Counted from the first letter of the stretch, positions 1-10,562 are shown. The stretch is 41,770 bases of DNA from Albidovulum sp. (GCF_008933605.1 NZ_WBUS01000015.1:1-41770); one strand, 5' to 3'. Numbers and translations are program-made. Notes: a model not told the origin generated them from the sequence alone.

Positions 1-1108
1 GTCCCGGCTCGCGCTCGATCGCGGCGAGCCGGGACAGCGCGCGATCCATGTCCGGGGCCCGGCGCAGGTCGTCGCGAAGGTTGGACGCGAGGCGCACCTC
101 CTCGGCCAGGAACCGCACGGCGTCGAGGCGGGCATGAATCTCGTGCAGGTCGCAGGAAGGCGCCGACAACCGCCGTTCCAGGAGCCGCGCGCCGGCCGCC
201 GTCGCGGTGCAGTCGATGGCGGCGATCAGCGACCCCTCGCGCCCGCCCGACAGGCTTTGCGTGATCTCGAGGTTTCTTCGCGTAGCGGCATCGATCTGCA
301 CAAAGCCGCCCGGCAGTTCCTTCACCGGGGGCCGGAGGAGCGGCAGCCTTCCACGCTGCGTGAGGTCGAGGTACTCGATGATCGCGCCGAGCGCGGACAG
401 TTCCGCCCTGTCGAAGCCTCCGAAGGCGTCGAGCGAAGCGACTTCGTAGAGCGCGCAAAGCCGTTTCTCCGCCCCGGCGCTGTCGAAGGCCGCACGCGAC
501 AGGGGGGTCATGGCGGCCCCGGAATCAGACACTACTCCAGCAAGATCGCCCTCTTTCGCCTCGCTCACCAGGACCTCGCGCGGGGCGAGGCGCGCCAGTT
601 CGGGCGCGAGCCGGGAAAGCGGGCAGGGCGTCACCCTGACCTCGCCCGTCGAGATGTCGACCCAGGCAAGTGCCGCGTCACCGCGTACCTCTGCGAAGCT
701 GGCGAGATAGTTGTGCCGCCGCGCCTCCAGGAGCGATTCCTCGGTGAGCGTCCCGGGGGTGACCAGACGCACCACATCGCGCGCCACGACCGCCTTCGAT
801 CCCCGCTTCTTCGCTTCGGCCGGGTCCTCGATCTGTTCGGCAATGGCGACGCGGAAACCCTTGCGGATCAGCGACAGCAGGTAGCCCTCGGCTGCATGAA
901 CCGGCACACCGCACATCGGGATGTCTTCGCCGAGGTGCTGGCCCCGCTTCGTGAGCGCAATGTCGAGCGCCGCGGCGGCCGCCGCCGCGTCGTCGAAGAA
1001 CATCTCGTAGAAGTCGCCCATCCGGTAGAAGAGGAGCGCATCCGGGTGGCGCCCCTTGATCTCCAGATATTGCGCCATCATCGGCGTGACGTTGGCGTCG
1101 GCAGACAC
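1..1108 (-). CDS. mutS: DNA mismatch repair protein MutS, N-terminal part (truncated by window edge)
   Basis: Minus-strand frame open to the window edge; reads (V/M)[40 protein letters not shown]..., the MutS domain I signature. GTG start at 1108 or ATG at 1081. Confidence 0.93.
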   Translation of the reverse strand, partial: MSADANVTPMMAQYLEIKGRHPDALLFYRMGDFYEMFFDDAAAAAAALDIALTKRGQHLGEDIPMCGVPVHAAEGYLLSLIRKGFRVAIAEQIEDPAEAKKRGSKAVVARDVVRLVTPGTLTEESLLEARRHNYLASFAEVRGDAALAWVDISTGEVRVTPCPLSRLAPELARLAPREVLVSEAKEGDLAGVVSDSGAAMTPLSRAAFDSAGAEKRLCALYEVASLDAFGGFDRAELSALGAIIEYLDLTQRGRLPLLRPPVKELPGGFVQIDAATRRNLEITQSLSGGREGSLIAAIDCTATAAGARLLERRLSAPSCDLHEIHARLDAVRFLAEEVRLASNLRDDLRRAPDMDRALSRLAAIEREPG

Positions 1109-1234
1109 GGATGACCCCCCTGAACCCCCGCGGGACCCTACAAAAGCGCCCGGCGAGGGAAAAGCCGCAAATCCTGTGGATTGTCACATTCCGGAGCGCT
1201 AAGAGGGCATCGCCCGGAGGAGGACCTGAGCCCC

Positions 1235-3493
1235 ATGTCGAAGAACCGCGTCACGCCGGAAGAGGCGCTTGCCTATCACCTCAATCCTGTGCCGGGGAAG
1301 TTCGAGGTGGTGGCGTCGAAGCCGATGGCGACGCAGCGCGACCTGTCGCTCGCCTACTCTCCCGGTGTCGCGGTGCCTGTCGAGGCGATCGCAGAGGCAC
1401 CCGAGACAGCCTACGACTACACCACCAAGGGCAACATGGTCGCCGTGATCTCGAATGGTACCGCGATCCTCGGTCTCGGCAACCTCGGCGCGCTCGCCTC
1501 GAAGCCGGTGATGGAAGGCAAAGCCGTCCTCTTCAAGCGCTTCGCCGACGTGAACGCCATCGACATAGAGCTCGATACCGAGGACCCGGACGAGATCATC
1601 CAGGCCGTCCGCCTGATGGGGCCGACTTTCGGCGGCATCAACCTCGAGGACATCAAGGCACCCGAGTGCTTCATCATCGAGAGCCGCCTGAAGGAGATGA
1701 TGGACATCCCGGTGTTCCATGACGACCAGCACGGCACGGCGGTGATCTGCGCGGCGGGCCTCATCAATGCGCTGGAACTCAGCGGCAAGAAGATCGAGGA
1801 CTGCCGGATCGTGCTGAACGGCGCCGGGGCGGCCGGCATCGCCTGCCTCGAGCTTCTGAAGACCATGGGCGCGCGGCATGACAATTGCCTCATGTGCGAC
1901 ACGAAGGGCGTGATCTGGCAGGGCCGGACCGAAGGCATGAACCAGTGGAAATCGGCCCATGCCGCGCGCACCGAGGCGCGCACGCTCGAGGACGCGATGA
2001 GGGGCGCCGACGTGTTCCTCGGCGTCTCGGCCAAGGGCGCGGTGACGCCCGCGATGGTCGCCTCGATGGCGCCCAATCCGGTGATCTTCGCCATGGCGAA
2101 CCCCGACCCCGAGATCACGCCGGAAGAGGCGCAGGCGGTGCGCCCCGATGCAATCGTGGCCACGGGGCGGTCGGACTACCCAAACCAGGTGAACAACGTC
2201 CTCGGCTTCCCCTACCTCTTCCGGGGCGCGCTCGACATCCACGCCCGTGCCATCAACGACGAGATGAAGATCGCCTGTGCGAAGGCGCTGGCAAGGCTCG
2301 CGCGAGAGGATGTGCCGGACGAGGTGGCGATGGCCTATGGCCGGAAGCTCTCGTTCGGGCGCGACTACATCATCCCGACGCCCTTCGACCCGCGCCTGAT
2401 CTACGTCATTCCGCCGGCAGTGGCCCGTGCCGGGATGGAGACAGGTGTCGCCCGGCGGCCGATCATTGACATGAGCGCCTACGAGTTGCACCTGAAGTCG
2501 CGGATGGACCCGACGGCGTCGATCCTGCAGGGCATTCATGCCCGCGCCCGCCAGGCGCAGGCGCGAATGATCTTCGCCGAGGGCGACGACCCGCGCGTGC
2601 TGAAGGCGGCCGTCGCCTACCAGCGCGCCGGGCTCGGCAAGGCTCTGGTGGTCGGTCGCGAGGCCGACGTGAAGGAGAAGCTCGCCGCCGAGGGGCTTGC
2701 CGACGCGGTGAAGGAGCTCGAGGTGGTGAACGCCGCGAACACGCGGCATCTCCAGCCCTACAAGGATTACCTCTACGCCCGGCTGCAACGGAAGGGCTTC
2801 GACATGCACGACGTCCATCGCCTTGCCGCCCGCGACCGGCATGTCTTCTCGGCGCTGATGCTTGCGCATGGCCACGGCGACGGGCTGGTGACCGGGGCCA
2901 CGCGCAAGTCGGCGCATGTTCTCGGTCTCATCAACCACGTCTTCGACGCGCGCGCCGAGGATGGGGCGGTCGGCATCACCGCCGTCCTGCATCGCGGCCG
3001 GATCGTCTTCATCGGCGACACTCTTGTTCACGAGTGGCCGGACGAGGAGGACCTCGCCGACATCGCCGAGCGCGGTGCGAGTGTCGCGCGCGCACTCGGG
3101 ATTGAGCCGCGCGTCGCCTTCCTTTCGTTCTCGACCTTCGGCTACCCGGTGTCGGAGCGCGCGACGAAGATGCATCAGGCGCCCAAGGTGCTCGACCGCC
3201 GCGGGGTGGATTTCGAGTATGAAGGCGAGATGACCGTCGATGTCGCGCTCAACATGGAGCAGATGGCACATTATCCCTTCTGCCGCCTGACCGGGCCGGC
3301 CAATGTCCTTGTCGTGCCCGCCCGGCATTCCGCCTCGATCTCGGTCAAGCTGATGCAAGAAATGGCAGGTGCGACCGTGATCGGCCCGATCCTGACCGGC
3401 GTGGACAAGCCGATCCAGATCTGCTCGACCGGCTCCACGGTCAACGACATTCTGAACATGGCCGTGATCGCCGCCTCCCGGATCGGTCTCTGA
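1235..3493 (+). CDS. maeB: NADP-dependent malic enzyme with C-terminal phosphotransacetylase-like domain
   Basis: ORF 1181..3493; MSKNRVTPEEALAYH start at 1235; malic enzyme motifs (YSPGVAVPVEAI, FHDDQHGTAV) and a PTA-like C-terminus. Confidence 0.94.
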   Translation: MSKNRVTPEEALAYHLNPVPGKFEVVASKPMATQRDLSLAYSPGVAVPVEAIAEAPETAYDYTTKGNMVAVISNGTAILGLGNLGALASKPVMEGKAVLFKRFADVNAIDIELDTEDPDEIIQAVRLMGPTFGGINLEDIKAPECFIIESRLKEMMDIPVFHDDQHGTAVICAAGLINALELSGKKIEDCRIVLNGAGAAGIACLELLKTMGARHDNCLMCDTKGVIWQGRTEGMNQWKSAHAARTEARTLEDAMRGADVFLGVSAKGAVTPAMVASMAPNPVIFAMANPDPEITPEEAQAVRPDAIVATGRSDYPNQVNNVLGFPYLFRGALDIHARAINDEMKIACAKALARLAREDVPDEVAMAYGRKLSFGRDYIIPTPFDPRLIYVIPPAVARAGMETGVARRPIIDMSAYELHLKSRMDPTASILQGIHARARQAQARMIFAEGDDPRVLKAAVAYQRAGLGKALVVGREADVKEKLAAEGLADAVKELEVVNAANTRHLQPYKDYLYARLQRKGFDMHDVHRLAARDRHVFSALMLAHGHGDGLVTGATRKSAHVLGLINHVFDARAEDGAVGITAVLHRGRIVFIGDTLVHEWPDEEDLADIAERGASVARALGIEPRVAFLSFSTFGYPVSERATKMHQAPKVLDRRGVDFEYEGEMTVDVALNMEQMAHYPFCRLTGPANVLVVPARHSASISVKLMQEMAGATVIGPILTGVDKPIQICSTGSTVNDILNMAVIAASRIGL

Positions 3494-3504
3494 CGCGTCT
3501 GCCG

Positions 3505-4140
3505 TCAGTGCACGAAGGCCGCTTGGGAACCCCAGAGTTCCTTGACCCGCGCATCCCTGCCGCAGGCCTTGCGGTAGAAGGCATAGGCCTTCGCCTGGCG
3601 CATGGGCCCGCGCCGCGTCAGAACTACCTTCGAGCCCTTGTAGTACCCCTGGTGGTAGGCTTCGGCCTTGAAGAAGGGGCCGGCATCGCGAATCTCGGTC
3701 GCAACCTTCCGGCCAAGCGCGGATTCGGCGTCAGCCTTTGCAGCGACCGCATCTGCGCGCTGCGCTGCGGACTGGACAAAGATGGCCGTGCGGTAGCTCT
3801 TGCCGCGGTCGCAGAACTGTCCGCCGGCGTCGAGCGGGTCGCTCGACCGGAAGAAAAGATCGAGGATATTTCGATAGCTGACCCGGGCGGGATCGAAGAG
3901 GATCTTGACCGCCTCGTAGTGGCCGGTGCTGCCGCTCGAAACCTGCTCATAGGTCGCGTCCTCGGCCACGCCGCCCGTGTAGCCGGAGACGACCTCCTCA
4001 ACCCCCGGCAGGCTTTCGAAATTGCTTTCGACACACCAGAAACAACCGCCGGCGACGATCGCCGTCTCGGTCTTCGCCGCGGCGGGCAGCGCGGCCAGCA
4101 ACAGGATCAAGGAAAGCAGCAGCTTCGCCATCTCACGCAC
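3505..4140 (-). CDS. msrA: Peptide-methionine (S)-S-oxide reductase with N-terminal signal sequence
   Basis: GGCFWCVESNFE active site and GYTGG motif; hydrophobic N-terminus MAKLLLSLILLLAALPAAA. Confidence 0.93.
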   Translation of the reverse strand: MREMAKLLLSLILLLAALPAAAKTETAIVAGGCFWCVESNFESLPGVEEVVSGYTGGVAEDATYEQVSSGSTGHYEAVKILFDPARVSYRNILDLFFRSSDPLDAGGQFCDRGKSYRTAIFVQSAAQRADAVAAKADAESALGRKVATEIRDAGPFFKAEAYHQGYYKGSKVVLTRRGPMRQAKAYAFYRKACGRDARVKELWGSQAAFVH

Positions 4141-4231
4141 CTCACGACGGACGCTACCAGAGGCGTCAGATGGGGCGCATCTGGCAACACACCTTAGCGT
4201 GATCGGAAGACATCCGGCCAGAGACCGCGCG

Positions 4232-4516
4232 TCAGGACAGAAGTCTCGCCAGACCCATCGCCACGCCGAGGTCCCCGGAAACCTTGAGCTTGCCGAGCAT
4301 CACCCCGGTCATCGGATTCAGCTTGCCCGCAAGGAGCTTCCCGAGGTTCTCCTCGGAAATCGTCAGCGTGCAGTCCGTGGCGCGGTCCTCTGTCGTTGCG
4401 GTGCCGTCTGCCAGCACGATCACCCCCGCCGGGCCGCAATCGAATTTGAGAGTTCCGGAGAAGCGCCGGGTCTCCAGCGCCTTGCGGATGCCGGCGGCAA
4501 TGGTTTCTAGGGACAT
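4232..4516 (-). CDS. SCP2 sterol-binding domain protein
   Basis: MSLETIAAGIRKALE...DCTLTISEENLGKLLAGKLNPMTGVMLGKLKVSGDLGVAMGLARLL is typical of single-domain SCP2 proteins. Confidence 0.85.
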   Translation of the reverse strand: MSLETIAAGIRKALETRRFSGTLKFDCGPAGVIVLADGTATTEDRATDCTLTISEENLGKLLAGKLNPMTGVMLGKLKVSGDLGVAMGLARLLS

Positions 4517-4610
4517 GGGTGCTCCGCTCGGGTCAGGTGGGTCGGGCATAACGTCCGGACGGACGTCCCCGCAAGCGGAGCGCAGCGTCATGCGGGCGCC
4601 GCGCCGCAGG

Positions 4611-5837
4611 TTAGCGCTTCACCCGCGCGTTCCGTGCCGCGATCAGCCGCAGCCGGAGAGCGTTCAGCCGGATGAAGCCTTCGGCGTCCTTCTGGTCATA
4701 GGCGCCCGCGTCCTCCTCGAAGGTCACGTGCTTTTCGCTGTAGAGCGAATGGTCCGACCAACGCGCGACCGTGGCGGCGCGGCCCTTGTAGAGCTTCACC
4801 CGCACGGTGCCGGTGACATGGTCCTGGGTCTTGTCGATCAGCGCCTGCAGCGCCTCGCGTTCGGGGCTGAACCAGAAGCCGTTGTAGATCAGTTCCGCAT
4901 AGCGCGGCATGATCGAGTCCTTCAGGTGCCCGGCACCGGCATCGAGCGTGATCTGCTCGATGCCGCGATGCGCCTCCAGAAGGATGGTGCCGCCGGGCGT
5001 TTCATAGACGCCGCGCGACTTCATCCCGACGAAGCGGTTTTCGACGAGGTCGAGAACGCCGATCCCGTGCCTGGCGCCAAGCTCGTTCAGCTTCGCGAGG
5101 ATCGTCGCGGGCGACATGGCGACGCCGTCGATGGCCACCGCATCGCCCCGCTCGAAGGCGATTTCCAACAGTTCAGGCGTGTCGGGTGCCTGTTCCGCCG
5201 GCACGACGCGCTGGAGCACGTAGTCCGGGAACTCCCGCGCGGGGTCTTCAAGAACACGCCCCTCGGAAGAGGTGTGCAGGAGGTTCGCATCGACTGAGAA
5301 GGGCGCGTCGCCGCGCTTGTCCTTGGCGATGGGGATCTGGTTCGCCTCGGCAAACTCCAGAAGCTTCGTCCGGCTGGTCAGATCCCAAAGACGCCAGGGC
5401 GCAATGACGCGGATCGCCGGGTCGAGGGCCGCCGCCGAAAGCTCGAACCGGACCTGATCATTGCCCTTTCCGGTCGCTCCGTGGGCAACGGCATCCGCGC
5501 CGTGGCGGTGGGCGATCTCGACAAGGTGCTTGGAAATCAGCGGCCGCGCGATCGACGTGCCGAGGAGATAGAGCCCCTCGTAGAGCGCGTTTGCCCGAAA
5601 CATCGGGAAGACGAAGTCGCGCACGAATTCCTCGCGCACGTCGACGATGTGGATGTTCTCGGGTTTGATCCCGAGCAGGATCGCCTTTGCCCGCGCCGGC
5701 TCAAGTTCCTCGCCCTGGCCGAGGTCGGCGGTGAAGGTCACGACCTCGCATCCGTACTCCGTCTGCAGCCATTTCAGGATGATGGAGGTATCGAGGCCGC
5801 CGGAGTAGGCGAGCACGACTTTCTTCGGGGCGGACAT
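4611..5837 (-). CDS. argG: Argininosuccinate synthase
   Basis: [26 protein letters not shown]-terminus with PP-loop SGGLDTS; full-length. Confidence 0.97.
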   Translation of the reverse strand: MSAPKKVVLAYSGGLDTSIILKWLQTEYGCEVVTFTADLGQGEELEPARAKAILLGIKPENIHIVDVREEFVRDFVFPMFRANALYEGLYLLGTSIARPLISKHLVEIAHRHGADAVAHGATGKGNDQVRFELSAAALDPAIRVIAPWRLWDLTSRTKLLEFAEANQIPIAKDKRGDAPFSVDANLLHTSSEGRVLEDPAREFPDYVLQRVVPAEQAPDTPELLEIAFERGDAVAIDGVAMSPATILAKLNELGARHGIGVLDLVENRFVGMKSRGVYETPGGTILLEAHRGIEQITLDAGAGHLKDSIMPRYAELIYNGFWFSPEREALQALIDKTQDHVTGTVRVKLYKGRAATVARWSDHSLYSEKHVTFEEDAGAYDQKDAEGFIRLNALRLRLIAARNARVKR

Positions 5838-5904
5838 GTGGAACCTCCGTCGGCCAGAGACGATCGAGCCGCGATTATCGGAGAATATGCCCAAGGGCAA
5901 GGAG

Positions 5905-5927
5905 CCCCGCCGATCGGGCCGGCGGGA
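5905..5927 (-). terminator. Candidate hairpin downstream of the Gly-rich exported protein gene
   Basis: CCCGCCG (5906-5912) pairs with CGGCGGG (5920-5926); about 24 nt beyond the stop at 5950 on the minus strand; no strong T tract. Confidence 0.4.
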
Positions 5928-5949
5928 CTCCGGATCGGTGCCCGCCCGG

Positions 5950-6822
5950 TCAGAGGCCGAGCTGTTCGCGCAGGAAGTCGATTGCCGGGTCGGAGAGCGT
6001 GCGGCCGTTCGCGGCGGTCGTCAGGGCCTCGCCCTCCGCCATCTCGGCGTCCGCAAGCGCTGTCTCGGCGTCGGCCGTGGCCGTCTCGGCGTCGGCCACC
6101 GCCGCCTCGTTCGTGGCGATCTCGGTCTCGAGAGCCGCGCGATCCGTCTCGTAGGTCTCGGCTGCGGTGCGCTCCGCGTTGAGCACGTCGAGGCTCGACT
6201 GATAATCGGTCGCAGCGGGGTCCAGCGCGGCGATGTCGGCGTCGATCTCGGCGGTTGTCCGGCCGCTGTAGTTCTGGTCGAGATCGGCCAAGGCCTGTTC
6301 GCTGGCGGAAAGCGCCGCGGTTGCCTCCTCGAGCGCGGCCGCGGCCTCCGCAGCCGCTTCGCCGGCGGCAACGGTCTCCAGCGCGGCCTCTCGGTAAGCG
6401 GCGATCCGGCCAACCTGGCTGTTCGGGCTCGCGTTCGCGAAGGCGGTCTCGCTCGCGTGGTAGGCGTTCAGCCCCTTCAGTTCCGAGGCCATCTTCCCGT
6501 GCGCGTTGGGGGCGGTCTCGACCGGTTCGGCGATGGCCACGGTGGTGGCCGTCGCGGTCACAGCCGTACCGGCGGCAGCCTTGGCCACATTTCCGGCCCC
6601 CTTGGCCTTGCCGCCGGCGTTGGCCTTGCCGGCGCCGCCCTTGCTGCCGGAGTTCCCGCCCTTGCCGTTGCCTCCCCCGTTCCCGCCGCCATTGCCGCCA
6701 CCGTTGCCTTTCGCGAATGCCGGCGTGGCGCCGAACTCGAACGAGACCGGGGCAAGGGGTCCGAGGATCAGGGCAGACAGTGCCACAGCCGTCGCCAGTG
6801 TCTTTGAGCGGAACATGTTCAT
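5950..6822 (-). CDS. Predicted exported protein, Gly/Asn-rich N-terminal region plus Ala-rich heptad (coiled-coil-like) region; function unknown
   Basis: [37 protein letters not shown] signal-like start preceded by tGGAGGca; (GNGG)n tract; [21 protein letters not shown] heptads. Confidence 0.8.
   Translation of the reverse strand: MNMFRSKTLATAVALSALILGPLAPVSFEFGATPAFAKGNGGGNGGGNGGGNGKGGNSGSKGGAGKANAGGKAKGAGNVAKAAAGTAVTATATTVAIAEPVETAPNAHGKMASELKGLNAYHASETAFANASPNSQVGRIAAYREAALETVAAGEAAAEAAAALEEATAALSASEQALADLDQNYSGRTTAEIDADIAALDPAATDYQSSLDVLNAERTAAETYETDRAALETEIATNEAAVADAETATADAETALADAEMAEGEALTTAANGRTLSDPAIDFLREQLGL
6041..6103 (-). repeat. Three 21-bp tandem units encoding the heptads xADAExA
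   Basis: Plus strand: atctcggcgtccgcaagcgct / gtctcggcgtcggccgtggcc / gtctcggcgtcggccaccgcc at 6041, 6062, 6083. Confidence 0.8.
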
Positions 6823-6984
6823 TGCCTCCAGGTAAAGCGCGCGATGGCGCGGCGCAGACCCCCGCGCAAGTATAAGCGGTAGATCCGTGGCAAAACTATG
6901 GCGCACCCGTCACTGGGGCGATGGACTTTGCCGCGAAACCTTGGCACCTCGTCGCAATGGTTCGATCTGAGTTCGGAGGGCGGC

Positions 6985-8232
6985 ATGGGCGAATTCTCGC
7001 GGCGCGCGCGTGCGGCAACCGAGGCGCTGCGCGATCTCTTTCCCGCGACGCCGCTGCAACGCAACGAGCACCTGTCTGCCCGATTTGACGCCGAGATCTG
7101 GCTGAAGCGCGAGGATCTGACACCGGTCCGAAGCTACAAGCTGCGCGGTGCCTTCACGGCAATGCGCAGGGCTCTCGTCGTCGATCCGGGCAAGGCACAT
7201 TTTGTCTGCGCGAGTGCCGGCAACCATGCGCAGGGAATGGCCTATGCCTGCCGTCATTTCGGCGTCCGCGGCACGATATTCATGCCGGTCACGACGCCGC
7301 AGCAAAAGATCGACAAGACACGCATTTTCGGCGGAAACAGTGTCGAAATCCAACTCGTCGGCGACTATTTCGACCACACTCTTGCCGCTGCGCAGGATTA
7401 CTGTGCCAAGGCCGCCGCGCAGTTCCTGTCGCCGTTCGACGACGACGACGTGATCGAGGGCCAGGCCAGCATCGCGGTGGAGATTCTCGATCAACTGCCC
7501 GACCCGCCAGACCTGGTGATCCTGCCCGTGGGCGGCGGCGGGCTTGCCGCCGGTGTCACGGCGGTCTTCGCGGAGTCGGCGCCGGCCACCGACTTCCGCT
7601 TCGTCGAACCCCTCGGTGGCACGAGTCTCGCCGCGGCCGTTGCGGCGGGCGAACCCGTGACGCTGAAACGCGTCAACAGCTTTGTCGATGGCGCCGCCGT
7701 GGCGCGAATCGGCGCGCGCCCGTTTGCACGGCTGAATGGGATCCGCGCGGAGCAGGTGCTCGCCGCGCCCGAGGACCGGATCTGCATCACCATGCTCGAC
7801 ATGCTCAACGTCGAGGGTATTGTCCTGGAACCGGCCGGAGCGCTTTCCGTCGATGCCCTGCCGGACCTGGCCGATGCCATACGCGGCCGGAGGGTTGTCT
7901 GCGTGACCTCGGGCGGTAACTTCGATTTCGAGCGCCTGCCCGAGGTGAAGGAGAGGGCGCAACGCTACGCCGGGTTGAAGAAGTACTTCATCCTGCGCAT
8001 GCCGCAACGTCCGGGCGCGCTGCGCGAGTTCCTGGAGATGCTCGGGCCCGACGACGACATCGCCCGCTTCGAGTACCTGAAGAAGTCAGCCCGGAACTTC
8101 GGCTCGGTTCTCATCGGCATCGAGACGAAGTCGGCGGACAGCTTCGCGGAGCTAAGGCGCAAGATGGACGAGGCCGCGTTCAGCTACCGCGACATCACCA
8201 ACGACGAGGCGCTGGCAGATTTCCTCGTCTGA
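6985..8232 (+). CDS. ilvA: Threonine ammonia-lyase
   Basis: PLP motif RSYKLRGAF, CASAGNHAQG, GGGGLAAG, C-terminal regulatory region; start MGEFSRRARAATEAL with upstream GGAGGGC. Confidence 0.93.
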   Translation: MGEFSRRARAATEALRDLFPATPLQRNEHLSARFDAEIWLKREDLTPVRSYKLRGAFTAMRRALVVDPGKAHFVCASAGNHAQGMAYACRHFGVRGTIFMPVTTPQQKIDKTRIFGGNSVEIQLVGDYFDHTLAAAQDYCAKAAAQFLSPFDDDDVIEGQASIAVEILDQLPDPPDLVILPVGGGGLAAGVTAVFAESAPATDFRFVEPLGGTSLAAAVAAGEPVTLKRVNSFVDGAAVARIGARPFARLNGIRAEQVLAAPEDRICITMLDMLNVEGIVLEPAGALSVDALPDLADAIRGRRVVCVTSGGNFDFERLPEVKERAQRYAGLKKYFILRMPQRPGALREFLEMLGPDDDIARFEYLKKSARNFGSVLIGIETKSADSFAELRRKMDEAAFSYRDITNDEALADFLV

Positions 8233-8238
8233 GGCGCG

Positions 8239-8589
8239 TCACGCCGCGTTGTCGTCCCGGTTGCCGAGGTCCGCGAGCCCGGACATGAATTCCGCCTTCG
8301 AGGCGAAGTAGGTGGCGACGATCGTCGCCGCGTCCACCTCGTCCTGTCGCCCGCTTGCAGCCCGGCGCTCCCCGTCTTGGCAGAGAGCACCGAACGCCGC
8401 GAACCCGAGGTTCCAGGCGCTCCCCTTGAGGAAGTGCAGATCCGCCTCGAACTGCGACGGGTCCGGCCGCTCGTTCAGGCGCTTCACTACGGATTCGACC
8501 TCGTCCAGAAAAAGATCAACGATTTCGGCGAATCCGTCGGCGCCGATCTCCGAGCACAGCTCGCCCGCGCGCTCCCAATCAATCATCAT
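8239..8589 (-). CDS. Histidine phosphotransfer (Hpt) domain protein
   Basis: Single Hpt domain: FEADLHFLKGSAWNLGFAAFGALCQDGE contains the HxxKG phosphorylatable-His motif. Confidence 0.87.
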   Translation of the reverse strand: MMIDWERAGELCSEIGADGFAEIVDLFLDEVESVVKRLNERPDPSQFEADLHFLKGSAWNLGFAAFGALCQDGERRAASGRQDEVDAATIVATYFASKAEFMSGLADLGNRDDNAA

Positions 8590-8746
8590 CTTCACCACCA
8601 CTTGCCACCCCTTGGCAGCTGCAGCGTAGGCCCGCCGCGTTTCGCAGCCGTTAATCGGACCCGGGGCGCGAGGCATCGGCTGTCTTCAACGCGTGTTAAC
8701 GACGCGACGGCTAAATGGCCGATGAAGTCCGGTGCAGTGAGAGGCG

Positions 8747-10027
8747 ATGGCCCAGTCAGAGGCGGCGATGACAGAAACGGGACTGCCCGAGGTTCCGGCC
8801 CGGGCGGTCTGCCGCGTTCTGATCGTCGACGACAGCCGGATGCAGCGCAGGATCCTCTCCGCTCAGCTTGCCCGTTCCGGCCTAGCCGCGATGGAGGCGG
8901 GCACCGCCGAAGAGGCGCTCCGGCTCTGCGACCGGGATCCGCCGGACCTGGTGATCTCCGACTGGATGATGCCCGGCATGACCGGCATCGAATTCTGCCA
9001 GGCACTGCGCGCCCGCGTCCGCACACACTACGTCTATTTCATCCTGCTCACCTCCAAGACGGAAACCGCCGAGATCGCCCGTGGCCTGGAAGGCGGGGCG
9101 GATGACTTCCTGACGAAGCCGGTCAGCGGCGACGAGTTGCGCGCTCGGATCGCCGCGGGCGAACGCATCCTCAGGATGGAACGGGAGTTGACCGACAAGA
9201 ACCGGCTTCTGTCCGACACTCTCGCCGAGCTCCAGAGCGTTTACGACTCGATCAACCGAGATCTCATCCAGGCGAAGAAGATACAGGAATCGCTCGTGCC
9301 CGAGCGGTCGAAGACATTCGGCGCGTCGCGCTTCGGCCTGCTGCTCAAGCCAAGCGGCCATATCGGCGGCGATCTTGTCGGGCTCTTCACTCCCGGTTTC
9401 AACCAGGTCGGGTTCTACAGCCTCGACGTCTCGGGCCACGGCATCACCGCCGCGCTGCTCACGGCGCGGCTGGCAAGTTATCTGTCGCCGTCGAACCTTG
9501 CGCAGAATGTCGCGATGGAGCAGCGGCAATGGCACCTCTACCGCCTGCGCAAACCGCAGGAGGTGGCCACCGCACTGAACGCCCGCATGACCAACGACAC
9601 CGGAGTCGATGAATACTTCACGATGGTCTATGGCGTGGCCGACCTCTTTTCGGGGTCGGTTCGGATGGTCCAGTGCGGGCATCCGCATCCGCTTCTGCTC
9701 AGGGCCGACGGCACGGCCGAGTTCCTCGGCGATGGCGGCCTGCCGATCGGAATGTTCGCCGAGATCGGCTGGAGCGAGTTCGACATCACTTTGGAGCGCG
9801 GCGAACGCCTGTTGTTCTACAGTGACGGTCTCACCGAGTGTCGGCTGAAGGACGGCAGCATGCTGGAGCCGGAGGGTTTGGTGCGTATCGCGCGACGCGC
9901 CGCGTCGGCAGGACAAGGGGGAGAGTTCGTTGACGACCTCTTCTGGTTCCTCAGCCAGGAGATGGCCCCCGGCGCCTCGCTCGAGGACGACGTCTCGGCC
10001 ATCGTTTTCGAGTTCGGCGGCGCGTAG
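8747..10027 (+). CDS. Response regulator (REC) fused to PP2C/SpoIIE-type serine phosphatase
   Basis: REC: VLIVDDSRMQRR, VISDWMMPGMTG, LLTSK, LTKP. PP2C: GGDLVG, SLDVSGHGITAALLTARLA, FYSDGLTEC, EDDVSAIV. Confidence 0.93.
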   Translation: MAQSEAAMTETGLPEVPARAVCRVLIVDDSRMQRRILSAQLARSGLAAMEAGTAEEALRLCDRDPPDLVISDWMMPGMTGIEFCQALRARVRTHYVYFILLTSKTETAEIARGLEGGADDFLTKPVSGDELRARIAAGERILRMERELTDKNRLLSDTLAELQSVYDSINRDLIQAKKIQESLVPERSKTFGASRFGLLLKPSGHIGGDLVGLFTPGFNQVGFYSLDVSGHGITAALLTARLASYLSPSNLAQNVAMEQRQWHLYRLRKPQEVATALNARMTNDTGVDEYFTMVYGVADLFSGSVRMVQCGHPHPLLLRADGTAEFLGDGGLPIGMFAEIGWSEFDITLERGERLLFYSDGLTECRLKDGSMLEPEGLVRIARRAASAGQGGEFVDDLFWFLSQEMAPGASLEDDVSAIVFEFGGA

Positions 10028-10083
10028 GCTCGCCAGCTCGCGCAGAGACGGAGCGGCTCAGAAAGGGCAGGACCACAGGTAGG

Positions 10084-10524
10084 TCAGGCGCCGGCGACCG
10101 CGCGGGCGAAATGCCGGTCGCCCGCATTTCCGAGCATCCGGGGAGCAGCGGAGAGCGGCATCCAGACGGCTTCGTGGCCGGGCTCCGAGGGATTGCCGAG
10201 ACGCCGCACCGGGCGCGCAAGGTAGATCGCGCAAAGCTTTTCGGCCCAGCGATCATACTCCGGCATGTAGACGAAGCGACGGAAGGCGCCGATCCGGCGC
10301 GGCGCCGCGATGGACCAGCCGGTCTCCTCGAAAACCTCCCGGTGGAGCGCCCGCAGCGGGGACTCGCCCGGATCTATGCCGCCACCCGGCAGCTGGAACT
10401 CCGGCTCCGGTTCCGCCTGATGCGTCAGGAGCACGTCGCGCCCATGCACCAGCAGGGCATAGACACCGTGCCGTATCCGGTAGCTTTGCCCCCGTACCAG
10501 AGGCTCCCCGAACCGTCTGATCAT
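10084..10524 (-). CDS. NUDIX hydrolase
   Basis: Nudix box GGGIDPGESPLRALHREVFEETGW; start MIRRFGEPLVRG at 10524. Confidence 0.9.
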   Translation of the reverse strand: MIRRFGEPLVRGQSYRIRHGVYALLVHGRDVLLTHQAEPEPEFQLPGGGIDPGESPLRALHREVFEETGWSIAAPRRIGAFRRFVYMPEYDRWAEKLCAIYLARPVRRLGNPSEPGHEAVWMPLSAAPRMLGNAGDRHFARAVAGA

Positions 10525-10534
10525 GGTGCGCCCT

Positions 10535-10562
10535 CTTGGCCTCCGGGTTGTCGTCCCCATAT
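10535..10562 (+). promoter_or_regulatory. Candidate RpoH (sigma-32-like) promoter of hslO
   Basis: CTTGGC (10535-10540) - 14 bp - CCCCATAT (10555-10562), compared with E. coli sigma-32 CTTGAA-N13-17-CCCCATnT; 40 bp upstream of hslO ATG. Confidence 0.55.

Noticed and set aside
134-1114. 326-aa plus-strand ORF at left edge
   Set aside because: Antisense to mutS, whose minus-strand translation is clearly conserved.
1199-3358. 719-aa minus-strand ORF opposite maeB
   Set aside because: Shadow ORF; no recognisable motifs and low-complexity R/D/H/G composition.
8651-8700. TTAA-containing motifs as a CtrA binding site between the Hpt and REC-PP2C genes
   Set aside because: Two isolated TTAA half-sites about 46 bp apart, not the TTAA-N7-TTAA arrangement.
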